The notes under the pieces were generated by a model. It had not been told where the DNA came from. It saw only the letters and a program-made list of their open reading frames with translations, and did no database searches. Below, one piece after another: positions 56,269 to 64,000 of a stretch of 64,000 nucleotides of DNA (within the stretch, counting starts at the first letter, position 1; each line of letters opens with the position of its first letter). The DNA is taken from positions 1,193,001-1,257,000 of the forward strand of contig NZ_CP095743.1 of NCBI RefSeq assembly GCF_022049065.2. Reading direction: 5' to 3'. The DNA comes from Niallia sp. Man26. Its GTDB lineage: Bacteria; Bacillota; Bacilli; Bacillales; Cytobacillaceae. A program made the translations under genes and the position numbers.

Positions 56269-57399
56269 TTACTCATATATTTCTGTTTTAATTTCTTTTT
56301 CAGAAGGGTCCCATATCATAATTGCTTTTGATTCTTCATTTGTTCCAGACAGTTGAACAGTAATCGGTAAATAATCCGGAAGTATTTGTGATTCAATTTT
56401 GCCGCCGACATACTCTATCATGGCTGTTGTTTCAGAAGAGGTGATATTAGGTGCTTCAATATCAAGGGTAATATTGGACAGCTCGTCTTCTTCATAGAGA
56501 AGCTTTCCGGTCATGATAATGTTCAATGATTTAAACTGTGTTTGTATATCTTCTTCCAGCGTCGAAAGAACATTCGATAACGAGCGGTCTAAGCTTTCAA
56601 ATGTACTCGAAGGGAAGGCGATATACTTTCTGTTAATGTCATTCCATTTAGCAATAGTATTGTCGTTTTTGTCAATATAAGAGGAAGCTAAAAACTTACC
56701 TGGCACGATATTGCCTTTATTTGTTTCTTCATAAAGAGTTAAAAATATTGGAACATCTGGGATATCGCTGTTCGCTCTTATTCTCTTCAAAATCGTTTCT
56801 GCAATTTTTTTCCCTTGTTCTTCGACTTCGTTTTTACCGTTTTCTGTTTGATCTACCTTTATTTCGTCTGTATAAACCAATCCTGCAGCATCTGTTGCTC
56901 GAATATAATAGATTTTATTTAAGGAAACAGCTAAAGAGATGCCTTGAATCTTTCCTTTGCTATTCACATAATCTTGTTCGAGCACATGTGAAAGCACCTT
57001 CGGATTTTTCTTTTCGTCCTTTAATATGTCGCCAGTATCTGTTAACGATGGGTTTAAGCCATTTTTGTCATCTGACTTTCTTGCAATCCAGCTGTTTATC
57101 GTTGCTGAATCCAAATATTGCCCTTCTTGCAGATAGTAGTTATCTGTTGGAAATTGGTCTGTTGATAAATCCATCAAGCCCATTTCCAACTCTTTAATGT
57201 CGACTAGATTATCGACATTGTTTACTATTGCGCCTCTTGCAATATTTACTTTAACGGGCTCTGCAATTCTGTAAATTTCTTTGTTTTGTATGACAGTAGT
57301 TGGAACAGTTTCTTCTGTGCCTCCATTGCCAGTGTCGTTATTACAAGCAGCGAGCAGTGTCACTAAAACCGTACTCAGTAATAATTTCTTGTATTTCAT
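56269..57399 (-). CDS. CamS-family sex pheromone lipoprotein
   Basis: 376-residue lipoprotein. The signal ends LLAAC with Cys19. The body is the CamS family (B. subtilis YerH), with GLNPSLT, PKVLSHVLEQDY and YKFLASSYID-like stretches; its cellular role is unknown. In enterococci and staphylococci the cleaved signal peptide yields small pheromones, and here the corresponding segment ends with LSTVLVTLLA. AGGAG before ATG 57399 sets the start (the frame is open to 57462). Own terminator. Confidence 0.88.
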   Translation of the reverse strand: MKYKKLLLSTVLVTLLAACNNDTGNGGTEETVPTTVIQNKEIYRIAEPVKVNIARGAIVNNVDNLVDIKELEMGLMDLSTDQFPTDNYYLQEGQYLDSATINSWIARKSDDKNGLNPSLTDTGDILKDEKKNPKVLSHVLEQDYVNSKGKIQGISLAVSLNKIYYIRATDAAGLVYTDEIKVDQTENGKNEVEEQGKKIAETILKRIRANSDIPDVPIFLTLYEETNKGNIVPGKFLASSYIDKNDNTIAKWNDINRKYIAFPSSTFESLDRSLSNVLSTLEEDIQTQFKSLNIIMTGKLLYEEDELSNITLDIEAPNITSSETTAMIEYVGGKIESQILPDYLPITVQLSGTNEESKAIMIWDPSEKEIKTEIYE

Positions 57400-57666
57400 T
57401 AAAGTAGCTCCTAACCAAGTAAAAATATGTAGAAAAAATGAATACCATTTATATGGTAACATGTTAATGTCTTATTAAATTACAAAAATATAGAGTGTAA
57501 AGCCAATGTTTATTCTACCATGTAGATTTTCTTTAGTAAAATGATGTCTGATTTGTAGGGGAGCTAAATGAAAATAGTATCTCACCTTCTGGATATTACA
57601 GCTCTGTTTTTGTTGTATATGTTAAAATGAAGGAAAAAGATGTAAATTATCCGTTGGAGGTTTAAT

Positions 57667-58185
57667 ATGTTTGCACCGAAATGGAGTAAAGTAAAAAAGC
57701 ATTTACAAAGCTTTATAAGTCCATCCTTAATAAACAGAGTCGATTTTTTGATTATCAATTATCGTAAAGTCCATGATAACTTAGGAAGAGCGGTTATTAC
57801 GGTGGATAAAAAAGAAGTATGGAATATGTGTACAATAACAGCTGAGCGAAAAAAATTAGAGAATGTCAGAACATCAGTTAACGTATATTATTTAGATGGT
57901 TTTGTCAAAACAACAGCGAGAGGGGACTTTGCTCATAAACGCATGAAGGAGGAGAGCTTTGCCCAAGCTGATTTTTTTGATGGGCTGCAACAATACTTCA
58001 GCACACAAATTCACGTATCCTTGCAATCAAGCAATATGCTGATAAAAATCTTAGCTCTGCTTGATAGACGTGTCGGTAAAAGGACGTTAATACGCCTTTT
58101 TGACACTATCCAAACAGAATCGGAACTTGTGCAATTCTTTTACAAGCTAAGATGTGAAGCTTGCGGGATAAATGTTTATAAGTAA
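57667..58185 (+). CDS. Conserved protein, tentatively SF0329 family
   Basis: 172-residue soluble protein. The N-terminal part MFAPKWSKVKKHLQSFI and RVDFLIINYRKVHDNLGRAVITVDKKEVWNMCT resembles the SF0329 family, whose function is unknown. The C-terminal half is helical (LAL LDRRVGKRTLIRL). TTGGAGG is well spaced from the ATG. It is convergent with clpE and shares a hairpin with it. I am moderately sure of the family and have no functional inference. Confidence 0.6.
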   Translation: MFAPKWSKVKKHLQSFISPSLINRVDFLIINYRKVHDNLGRAVITVDKKEVWNMCTITAERKKLENVRTSVNVYYLDGFVKTTARGDFAHKRMKEESFAQADFFDGLQQYFSTQIHVSLQSSNMLIKILALLDRRVGKRTLIRLFDTIQTESELVQFFYKLRCEACGINVYK

Positions 58186-58189
58186 AAAA

Positions 58190-58214
58190 AACGCTCAGAA
58201 ATGTTCTGAGCGTT
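58190..58214. terminator. Bidirectional terminator
   Basis: ACGCTCAGAA/TTCTGAGCGT with a 3-base loop and an A run on one side. Confidence 0.75.
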
Positions 58215-58221
58215 GAAGCAT

Positions 58222-60369
58222 TTATTGGACAACCGTGCTGCTGTTCACTTGTTTAATGATGATGTTATCATCTTCTAATACGGCAGTAAGTTCGCCAGCC
58301 TCTGGTTCATCTAAGATAAAGTCAGCAAGGCTGTCTTCGAGATGCTCTTGAATGACTCTTCTTAGCGGGCGTGCACCAAAGTCTGGGTGTGTTCCCAGTT
58401 CTACCAGTTTTTCTTTTGCTTCAGCAGTAACAGTCAAAGTGATATGCTGTTCTGCCAGTGCATCTGAAAGGTCTTCTAATAATAAATCAGTAATTTTTAG
58501 CAAATGTTCTTTTTCTAATGATTTAAATTCAACGATTGCATCAAAGCGGTTTAAGAATTCCGGTTTAAAGAAATTGCCTAATGACTGAAGCAGAGTGCTT
58601 TCTTCTAATGCAGCGTTATTCTCAAAACCAACGACGATTCGTTTATGGCCGATGCCGGCGTTGCTTGTCATAATGATAACACTGTCTTTAAAGCTTACTG
58701 TTCTGCCTTGGCTGTCAGTCAATCTGCCATCCTCTAAAATTTGCAGGAAGATTGACTGAACGTCTGGATGTGCTTTTTCAATTTCGTCTAACAGAATGAT
58801 GCTGTACGGATTGCGACGTACTTGTTCTGTTAACTGACCTGCTTCTTCATGGCCGACATAACCGGGAGGAGAGCCGATGATTTTGCTGATGCTGTGTTTT
58901 TCCATGTATTCACTCATATCTAAGCGAATCATGCTGTCTTTGCTTCCGAATAATTCATTCGCTAATGTTTTTGTTAATTCCGTTTTACCAACACCAGTCG
59001 GTCCGACGAATAAGAAGCTTCCAATTGGTCTGTTTTTAGATTTCAAACCTGCACGGCTTCGTTTAATTGCTTTCGCCACTTTTAGAACAGCCGCTTTTTG
59101 ACCGATGACTTTAGCTTCTAAATTATCTGCCAAGTTTTTCATTTTTTGCTGTTCATCCTGTTGCAGCTTGCCGACAGGAATGCCAGTTTTCTTCTCAATC
59201 AGCTCTTGAATCAGCGTAACATCTACAACAGGTTTTTCTGTATTTGGATTATTTAATGCTTTTTCAAGCTCCTGTTCCTCTTTGCGCAAGCTTGCAGCTG
59301 CTTCATAGTTTTCTTCTTTTAACACAGCCTCTTTTTGTTTAGCAATCTCTGCTAGACGGTTATCAATTTCCTCTGTATTTGTGTAGCTTGAAGCTAAGTT
59401 CATTTTAGAGCCGGCTTCATCAAGCAAATCAATTGCTTTATCTGGCAAGAAACGGTCTTGAATGTAGCGGTGTGACAATTCTACACATGCTTTAATTGCT
59501 TCATCTGTGTAAGCTACTTCATGGAATCTTTCGTATTTATCTTTAATTCCCTCTAGTATGGCAACAGCTGCCGAAACAGTTGGCTCAGCCACTTGGATCG
59601 GCTGGAATCTTCGTTCAAGTGCAGCGTCTTTTTCAATTTGGCGATATTCCTTTAACGTTGTTGCACCAATGATATGCAGTTCGCCCCTAGCAAGAGCCGG
59701 CTTAAGGATATTTCCAGCATCCATAGAGCCTTCAGCTGATCCAGCTCCCACCAGCTGATGAATTTCATCAATAAAGACGATAACATTTTTTCTTTCTTGG
59801 ATTTCCAGAATAATTTGCTTCATACGTTCCTCAAACTGACCGCGTATGCCTGTGTTTGTTACTAAGGAAGCGACATCAAGCAAATAGATTTCTTTGTTTT
59901 TTAATTTCTTAGGTACATTGCCTTCTGAAATTTTAAGCGCCAAGCCCTCTGCGATTGCTGTTTTACCAACACCTGGCTCACCAATCAGGACTGGGTTGTT
60001 TTTATTTCTTCTATTTAATATTTCAATCACTCTGTCGATTTCATTCTCGCGGCCGATAACTGGATCAATCAGACCTGCATGAGCTAAATGATTTAAGTTT
60101 TTTCCGAATTTATCTAAAATACCATTTGTTTTATGAGATGGAGCTTCTTGATTTTCTTTGCTTGCCCCTGATTGTTGAAAGTTTTGATTAAATGATTTAA
60201 ACAATTCATCAAAAGGGGAAGATTGTTGGAAAAACATTTGGTTAGATGTCATTTTTTGTTTTTCTTTTTGATAGCAGCTGTGGCATAGATTTACATTGTT
60301 TTCTTCATTATTTAGAACAAAACGCAGGCTCACATTTGCATGGTTAGTTTGGCATATTTGACATTTCAT
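58222..60369 (-). CDS. clpE: ATP-dependent Clp protease ATPase ClpE
   Basis: AAA+ unfoldase of 715 residues that feeds ClpP during heat stress. N-terminal Cys4 zinc finger (CQIC near residue 3 and CHSC near 30) is specific to ClpE. First AAA module with GEPGVGKTA and [11 protein letters not shown]-like coiled region ([18 protein letters not shown]), second AAA module with GPTGVGKTE and LLDEIEKA, then a D2-small domain. The frame opens at 60399 inside a CtsR box; AAAGGAGG before ATG 60369 gives the true start. Two CtsR boxes lie over the promoter. Confidence 0.95.
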   Translation of the reverse strand: MKCQICQTNHANVSLRFVLNNEENNVNLCHSCYQKEKQKMTSNQMFFQQSSPFDELFKSFNQNFQQSGASKENQEAPSHKTNGILDKFGKNLNHLAHAGLIDPVIGRENEIDRVIEILNRRNKNNPVLIGEPGVGKTAIAEGLALKISEGNVPKKLKNKEIYLLDVASLVTNTGIRGQFEERMKQIILEIQERKNVIVFIDEIHQLVGAGSAEGSMDAGNILKPALARGELHIIGATTLKEYRQIEKDAALERRFQPIQVAEPTVSAAVAILEGIKDKYERFHEVAYTDEAIKACVELSHRYIQDRFLPDKAIDLLDEAGSKMNLASSYTNTEEIDNRLAEIAKQKEAVLKEENYEAAASLRKEEQELEKALNNPNTEKPVVDVTLIQELIEKKTGIPVGKLQQDEQQKMKNLADNLEAKVIGQKAAVLKVAKAIKRSRAGLKSKNRPIGSFLFVGPTGVGKTELTKTLANELFGSKDSMIRLDMSEYMEKHSISKIIGSPPGYVGHEEAGQLTEQVRRNPYSIILLDEIEKAHPDVQSIFLQILEDGRLTDSQGRTVSFKDSVIIMTSNAGIGHKRIVVGFENNAALEESTLLQSLGNFFKPEFLNRFDAIVEFKSLEKEHLLKITDLLLEDLSDALAEQHITLTVTAEAKEKLVELGTHPDFGARPLRRVIQEHLEDSLADFILDEPEAGELTAVLEDDNIIIKQVNSSTVVQ

Positions 60370-60390
60370 ATAAAAATCCTCCTTTTGGAA

Positions 60391-60449
60391 TTTGATCAAT
60401 TTTGACCTTTTGTAATTATGATTATACTTTGACCTTTTTTGACTTTCAA
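60391..60449 (-). promoter_or_regulatory. clpE promoter with two CtsR boxes
   Basis: Minus-strand -35 TTGAAA (60444-60449), 17-base spacer, -10 TATAAT (60421-60426). CtsR box A (60428-60444): AGTCAAA-3-GGTCAAA, sitting in the spacer. Box B (60391-60407): GGTCAAA-3-GATCAAA, just after the start site. The heptad direct repeats match the CtsR consensus. Confidence 0.92.
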
Positions 60450-60616
60450 CTATTTTGCCTGATGAAATTATTGGAAATTTAATGGTCCTTTTAAAAATCC
60501 ACCTAAGAAAAAGGAAAGATTACAGACACTTTAGCGGAAATAAAAGCAGATTACAAAGAAAATGCTCGTCATTGTTTGTCCATTTTGTCATATAGATTAG
60601 ATAAGGAGGGAAATAT

Positions 60617-61657
60617 GTGAAAAACAAATGGAGTGGAGCCTTTCAGCTTGCAGCTGTATATGTAGGTACTGTTGTGGGAGCTGGTTTTGCAACAGGTAAA
60701 GAAATAGTAGAATTTTTCTCTCAGTTTGGCATGATCGGTTTGTTTGGGATACTTGCCTCTGGTCTAATATTCTCTTATTTAGGCTCAAAACTAATGAGAA
60801 TATCGGTAAAAATAAAAGCGAGATCATATCAGGAATTTACAATATTTCTGTTCGGCAGAATAGCAGGAAGTCTAGTCAATGTCTTAATGCTTATCATGCT
60901 TATTGGAGTATGTGCTGTCATGCTGTCAGGGGCAGGAGCTGTCTTTGAAGAGCAGCTTGGGTTAAGCAAATCTTTTGGAGTTATCTTTACCATAATTCTT
61001 TCATTAATTGTTATGCTTGTTGGTATGAAGGGATTATTTGCGGTTAATACATTTGTAGTACCTATAATGATAACTTTCAGCTTCATTTTGTTTTCTTTGT
61101 CGATTCAGCTGCCTGGCTTTATGGATCGTATTGATGATTACACAATGGTGGATTGGAAAGGGCTGACATCTCCATTTTCTTATACAGCATTAAATCTTTC
61201 TTTGGCGATTGCTGTACTTGTTCCGGCAGCTTCAGAAATAGGGGATGATGAAACAGTAAAATGGGGTGGGATAATCGGTGGTATTGCTTTAATGTTTATC
61301 CTTCTTTCGAGTCATTTTACGTTAATTATGCTCGAGAATATCGACAGCTACGCGATTCCGATGGCGTCTATTATGAGAAATCTGGCTCCAAATCTTTCTT
61401 GGATATATATTCTTGTCATATATGGGGAAATCTTCACTTCTGTCATAGGCAATGTTTACGGGTTGGAAAGGCAATTGAACCAGTATATAAAAATCCCGGG
61501 CATCCTCATTATTGCCTTAATCTTTGCAGTATCTTATTTGATCAGTTTCATTCACTATGGAACACTGCTGTCTTATCTATATCCGCTTTTTGGGTATATA
61601 AGCCTTGTTTTTTTACTGCTGTTATGGGCAAAGCCGATTCCACAAAAAAATGTCTGA
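60617..61657 (+). CDS. ykvI: YkvI-family membrane transporter
   Basis: 346-residue integral membrane protein with about ten helices, like B. subtilis YkvI. The first helix carries YVGTVVGAGFATGKEI, a LeuT-fold-like unwound motif, so a transporter is likely, although the substrate is unknown. GTG start 60617 follows AAGGAGG. It is divergent from clpE, and convergent with the UPF0210 gene downstream. Confidence 0.82.
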   Translation: MKNKWSGAFQLAAVYVGTVVGAGFATGKEIVEFFSQFGMIGLFGILASGLIFSYLGSKLMRISVKIKARSYQEFTIFLFGRIAGSLVNVLMLIMLIGVCAVMLSGAGAVFEEQLGLSKSFGVIFTIILSLIVMLVGMKGLFAVNTFVVPIMITFSFILFSLSIQLPGFMDRIDDYTMVDWKGLTSPFSYTALNLSLAIAVLVPAASEIGDDETVKWGGIIGGIALMFILLSSHFTLIMLENIDSYAIPMASIMRNLAPNLSWIYILVIYGEIFTSVIGNVYGLERQLNQYIKIPGILIIALIFAVSYLISFIHYGTLLSYLYPLFGYISLVFLLLLWAKPIPQKNV

Positions 61658-61681
61658 CTCCAAAGAGCCAGACATTTTTAC
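61644..61681. terminator. Bidirectional terminator
   Basis: ATGTCTG...CTC/GAG...CAGACAT stem with A and T runs, overlapping the last ykvI codons and ending 4 bases from the UPF0210 stop. Confidence 0.85.
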
Positions 61682-61684
61682 TTG

Positions 61685-63046
61685 TTAGTTAATAAGTGCT
61701 TGCAGTGGGGAAGGGATGCGGCCGCCGCGGTCAACAAGCTTTTGAGAGCTGTACGGATTAACACCCATAACTGGAGCTCTGCCAAGCAAGCCACCGAATT
61801 CAACCATTTCGCCTTCTTTTTTACCAGGTACAGGGATTACACGAACAGCAGTTGTTTTTTTGTTAATCATTCCGATTGCTGCCTCATCAGCGATAATTGC
61901 CGAAAGGGTGGCAGGTGAAACGTCTCCTGTAAGTGCAATCATATCAAGTCCAACAGAGCAGACACATGTCATTGCTTCTAGTTTTGACAATGTTAAGCTG
62001 TCATCAAGAATTCCGCGAATCATACCATTGTCTTCGCTGACAGGAATGAACGCTCCGCTCAAGCCGCCAACATAGGAGCTTGCCATTGCGCCACCTTTTT
62101 TCACAGCATCGTTCATAAGTGCAAGTGCTGCAATCGTTCCGTGTGTACCGACACGTTCAAGACCGATTTCTTCCAATATATCAGCAACACTGTCATTAAT
62201 AGCATTCGTCGGTGCTAAAGACAGGTCCATAATTCCAAATGGAACCCCTAGGCGTTCTGCTACCACTCGACCAATCAGCTCACCAGCACGGGTAATCTTG
62301 AAAGTTGTCTTTTTAATAATGTCAGAAACCTCTCCTAAATCTGCATCAGGATATTTTCGCAATGCATTAAGCACAACACCAGGTCCGCTGACGCCAACAT
62401 TAAGAACAACTTCTCCTTCACCAGCTCCATGGAAAGCACCAGCCATAAATGGATTGTCCTCAACAGGATTACAAAAGACAACTAGTTTTGCACATGCTAA
62501 TCCGTTTTGGTCTTTCGTCCGTTCCGCTGCGTTTTTAATGATAATTCCCATTTGTTTCACAGCATCCATATTGATTCCAGTCCTTGTAGTAGCAACAGAG
62601 ATAGATGAGCATACTCTTTCTGTTACAGCAAGCGCTTCAGGCAGTGCATCAAGCAGTGTTTGATCACCTTTTGTGATGCCTTTATGAACCAATGCAGAGT
62701 AGCCGCCGATAAAGTCAACATTCAAGTCTTTTGCTGCTTTATCCAAAGTTTTTGCCAGCTCAATTGCTTGTTCTACTGTTGCATTTCCAAGAATTTCAGC
62801 AATTGGAGTAATAGAAATCCGTTTGTTGATGATAGGGATCCCATATTCTTTTTCCGCTGCTTGGGCAACCTCTGTAAGCTTGCTTGCATAAGTAGTGATT
62901 TTTTTATAAACAGCGCTGTTCATTTTATTGAAATCAGAGTCAGCACAATCATACAGGCTTATCCCCATTGTAACTGTACGGATGTCCAAATTCTCCATTT
63001 GGACCATATTGATGGTTTCCATCATTTCATTTAATGCAATTTTCAC
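61685..63046 (-). CDS. UPF0210/PFL-family protein
   Basis: 453-residue cytoplasmic protein of the UPF0210 (PFL family, DUF711) group. Conserved stretches include [40 protein letters not shown] and [19 protein letters not shown]. The biochemical role is not established. It follows the ACT-domain gene by 17 bases, an arrangement conserved across bacteria. A glycine riboswitch lies upstream on the same strand, giving a hint that the pair handles glycine or a one-carbon related compound. Confidence 0.88.
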   Translation of the reverse strand: MKIALNEMMETINMVQMENLDIRTVTMGISLYDCADSDFNKMNSAVYKKITTYASKLTEVAQAAEKEYGIPIINKRISITPIAEILGNATVEQAIELAKTLDKAAKDLNVDFIGGYSALVHKGITKGDQTLLDALPEALAVTERVCSSISVATTRTGINMDAVKQMGIIIKNAAERTKDQNGLACAKLVVFCNPVEDNPFMAGAFHGAGEGEVVLNVGVSGPGVVLNALRKYPDADLGEVSDIIKKTTFKITRAGELIGRVVAERLGVPFGIMDLSLAPTNAINDSVADILEEIGLERVGTHGTIAALALMNDAVKKGGAMASSYVGGLSGAFIPVSEDNGMIRGILDDSLTLSKLEAMTCVCSVGLDMIALTGDVSPATLSAIIADEAAIGMINKKTTAVRVIPVPGKKEGEMVEFGGLLGRAPVMGVNPYSSQKLVDRGGRIPSPLQALIN

Positions 63047-63063
63047 TTTTTTTCCCTTCTTTC

Positions 63064-63339
63064 TTAGACACGGTGCATGGATTGGAATATGTCTTCTAAT
63101 TGGATATTAATTTTTAAACCAAGCTGATTGCCCAATTCATCCAGCTGCTGGCGCAACTCATCGAGATTTTCTTTTTGAGTAATATCGACTATCATCATCA
63201 TCGTAAAAAAGTCCTGTAAAATCGTTTGGCTAATATCCAAAATGTTGACATTGTTTTCTGATATGATAGTAGTCACCTTGCTGATAATTCCTACTTGATC
63301 TTTACCTACTACACTTACAACTGCACGTCGTTGCTGCAT
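63064..63339 (-). CDS. ACT domain protein, UPF0237 family
   Basis: 91-residue single ACT-domain protein: [32 protein letters not shown] is the beta-alpha-beta amino acid-binding fold. ACT domains usually bind amino acids such as glycine or serine and regulate a partner, here presumably the UPF0210 protein. GAGGTGAT precedes the ATG. The upstream leader has a glycine riboswitch, which strengthens the case for glycine as ligand. Confidence 0.87.
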   Translation of the reverse strand: MQQRRAVVSVVGKDQVGIISKVTTIISENNVNILDISQTILQDFFTMMMIVDITQKENLDELRQQLDELGNQLGLKINIQLEDIFQSMHRV

Positions 63340-63512
63340 GATATCACCTCATTATAATGATGGTCTTTTGTTAAGAACGCCTTACAAAGTTTTAGTTGTT
63401 ACTGCATATTCTGCTGCTACCCCCTAAAATTATGTAAGCTTAAGGTAGTGGTTCTTATAAAAAAGACAATTACAATTTGTACACGTTAAAAGAGAGAAAA
63501 CGTTCCTTCCTA
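63340..63512. other. Leader between riboswitch terminator and ACT gene
   Basis: 173 bases of AT-rich sequence with no visible gene. A second weak promoter cannot be excluded. Confidence 0.35.
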
Positions 63513-63515
63513 AAA

Positions 63516-63549
63516 CAAAAAAGAGATTGGAATTCCTCCAATCTCTAGT
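63516..63549 (-). terminator. Terminator of the glycine riboswitch
   Basis: Minus-strand stem AGAGATTGG/CCAATCTCT with a 7-base loop and six T. It sits about 40 bases after the aptamer. Confidence 0.88.
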
Positions 63550-63564
63550 CCAAAGAATAACGAA

Positions 63565-63673
63565 TACACTATAAAAGTATAGATCAGTTACTCTCCTGTC
63601 CTTTTACCTGAGATTGTGAATCCTTCGGTGCCTTGAAAAAGGTCTCTCCAGAAGCTGCTCCTGCCATAGTGTA
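63565..63673 (-). ncRNA. Glycine riboswitch, single aptamer
   Basis: On the minus strand the aptamer reads CTGGAGAGACC, then GGCACCGAAGGA, then ATCTCAGGTAAAAGGACAG. These are the conserved gcvT-type core blocks. Outer arms TACACTAT/ATAGTGTA (63565-63572 and 63666-63673) enclose the element. Only one aptamer copy is present. Confidence 0.9.
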
Positions 63674-63721
63674 ATCCATGACATTCAACGCACGCTATTC
63701 GTATATAAAATTATATTTGTG

Positions 63722-63750
63722 ATGTTATCAGTTTTTTTTGATTTGGTCAA
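63722..63750 (-). promoter_or_regulatory. Probable promoter of the glycine riboswitch
   Basis: Minus-strand TTGACC (63745-63750), 17-base spacer, TAACAT (63722-63727). About 50 bases upstream of the aptamer. Confidence 0.45.
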
Positions 63751-63848
63751 CAACATTTCTTCCAGCAAGAATTACTGGCAAATAGGTTGACGCTGGATAA
63801 TTTTAAAAACTCCGCTCATGCTAACAATAGCAAGAAAGGAGGTGCACT

Positions 63849-63953
63849 ATGTCTAAGGCAAAACGAGAAGAAGAAAGAGAGTGGACTGTCCGTAAGCAGA
63901 AACAGAAGCCGCACGGAAAGGTCAAAACAAAAAAAGAGCTTGCTGAAGAGTAG
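63849..63953 (+). CDS. Small basic protein, DUF6254-like
   Basis: 34 residues, MSKAKREEEREWTV then a basic tail with KPHGKVKTKKELAEE. This pattern is close to the short Bacillus family DUF6254 as I remember it (SxxKREKER...W and HGKV). AAAGGAGG lies 6 bases before ATG 63849. The function is unknown. A longer frame over the same bases (63787-63975) is a less likely reading. Confidence 0.65.
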   Translation: MSKAKREEEREWTVRKQKQKPHGKVKTKKELAEE

Positions 63954-63981
63954 AAGCTACTTATACTTAGAGTAAATAACA

Positions 63982-64000
63982 AGAAGCCGGCTATGCCGGC
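63982..64000 (+). terminator. Start of a terminator at the window edge
   Basis: AGCCGGC/GCCGGC hairpin with loop TAT, cut by the window end, so the T tail is not visible. Confidence 0.45.

Noticed and set aside
63787-63975. 62-residue protein at the window end
   Set aside because: It overlaps in another frame the better 34-residue gene at 63849-63953, which has AAAGGAGG at ideal spacing.

Overview
The window is a 64 kb stretch of low-GC chromosome from an endospore-forming member of the Bacillaceae. The evidence is Bacillus-type ribosome binding sites, an alpha/beta small acid-soluble spore protein, YjcZ-like spore proteins, a Spo0E-family phosphatase, sporulation-type histidine kinases, and Zur, CtsR and sigma-W sites matching the Bacillus subtilis consensus. 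A Niallia- or Cytobacillus-like organism is a guess. I see no rRNA, tRNA, prophage, insertion sequence or CRISPR array. It reads as ordinary chromosomal backbone with accessory transport and signalling modules.

Layout. 0.1-4.4 kb: a CwlO-type cell wall endopeptidase, then a zinc importer (znuA, znuC, znuB) behind two Zur boxes. 4.4-11.8 kb: a 2-hydroxyacid dehydrogenase, a phosphonate-type importer (phnD, phnC, two phnE), a divergent 5'-nucleotidase-like phosphoesterase and a class-I amidotransferase-like hydrolase. 12-14.8 kb: a LicR-type PRD regulator, an orphan cellobiose-type EIIB and a monocistronic HPr gene. 14.8-22.5 kb: a YlmA-like ATPase, the NfeD-flotillin operon with a consensus sigma-W promoter, and the OpuA glycine betaine importer with a divergent GbsR-family regulator. 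22.7-28.6 kb: two tiny YjcZ-like proteins, a 1180-residue CheB-CheR-PAS histidine kinase, and a cobalamin-binding protein with a CarH-like light-sensor signature and two small partners.

28.6-41 kb: a TPP-riboswitch operon for thiamine pyrimidine precursor uptake that ends in a TatD-fold hydrolase; then DUF1232, a sirtuin, release factor 3 and an Aap/Bzt-type amino acid importer. 41-50.6 kb: a manganese (yybP-ykoY) riboswitch and TerC protein, SASP genes, a KtrB-like potassium channel subunit, an acyltransferase, a PAS kinase, an ArsR/DUF2087 regulator and the methionine-salvage pair mtnU/mtnE. 51-64 kb: Spo0E-like phosphatase, KinD-like kinase, MarR regulator with a perfect sigma-A promoter, M3 oligopeptidase, CamS lipoprotein, ClpE under CtsR, YkvI, and a glycine-riboswitch-linked ACT plus UPF0210 pair.

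The genes work mainly as nutrient and metal importers with their own local control (zinc, manganese, betaine, thiamine precursor, phosphonate, amino acids) and as inputs to the sporulation phosphorelay (two or three kinases and a Spo0E phosphatase). The most unusual parts are the stand-alone AdoCbl photoreceptor-like module beside the CheB-CheR kinase, the glycine riboswitch upstream of the poorly understood ACT/UPF0210 genes, and the TatD-family hydrolase that occupies the place of a thiamine-salvage enzyme.
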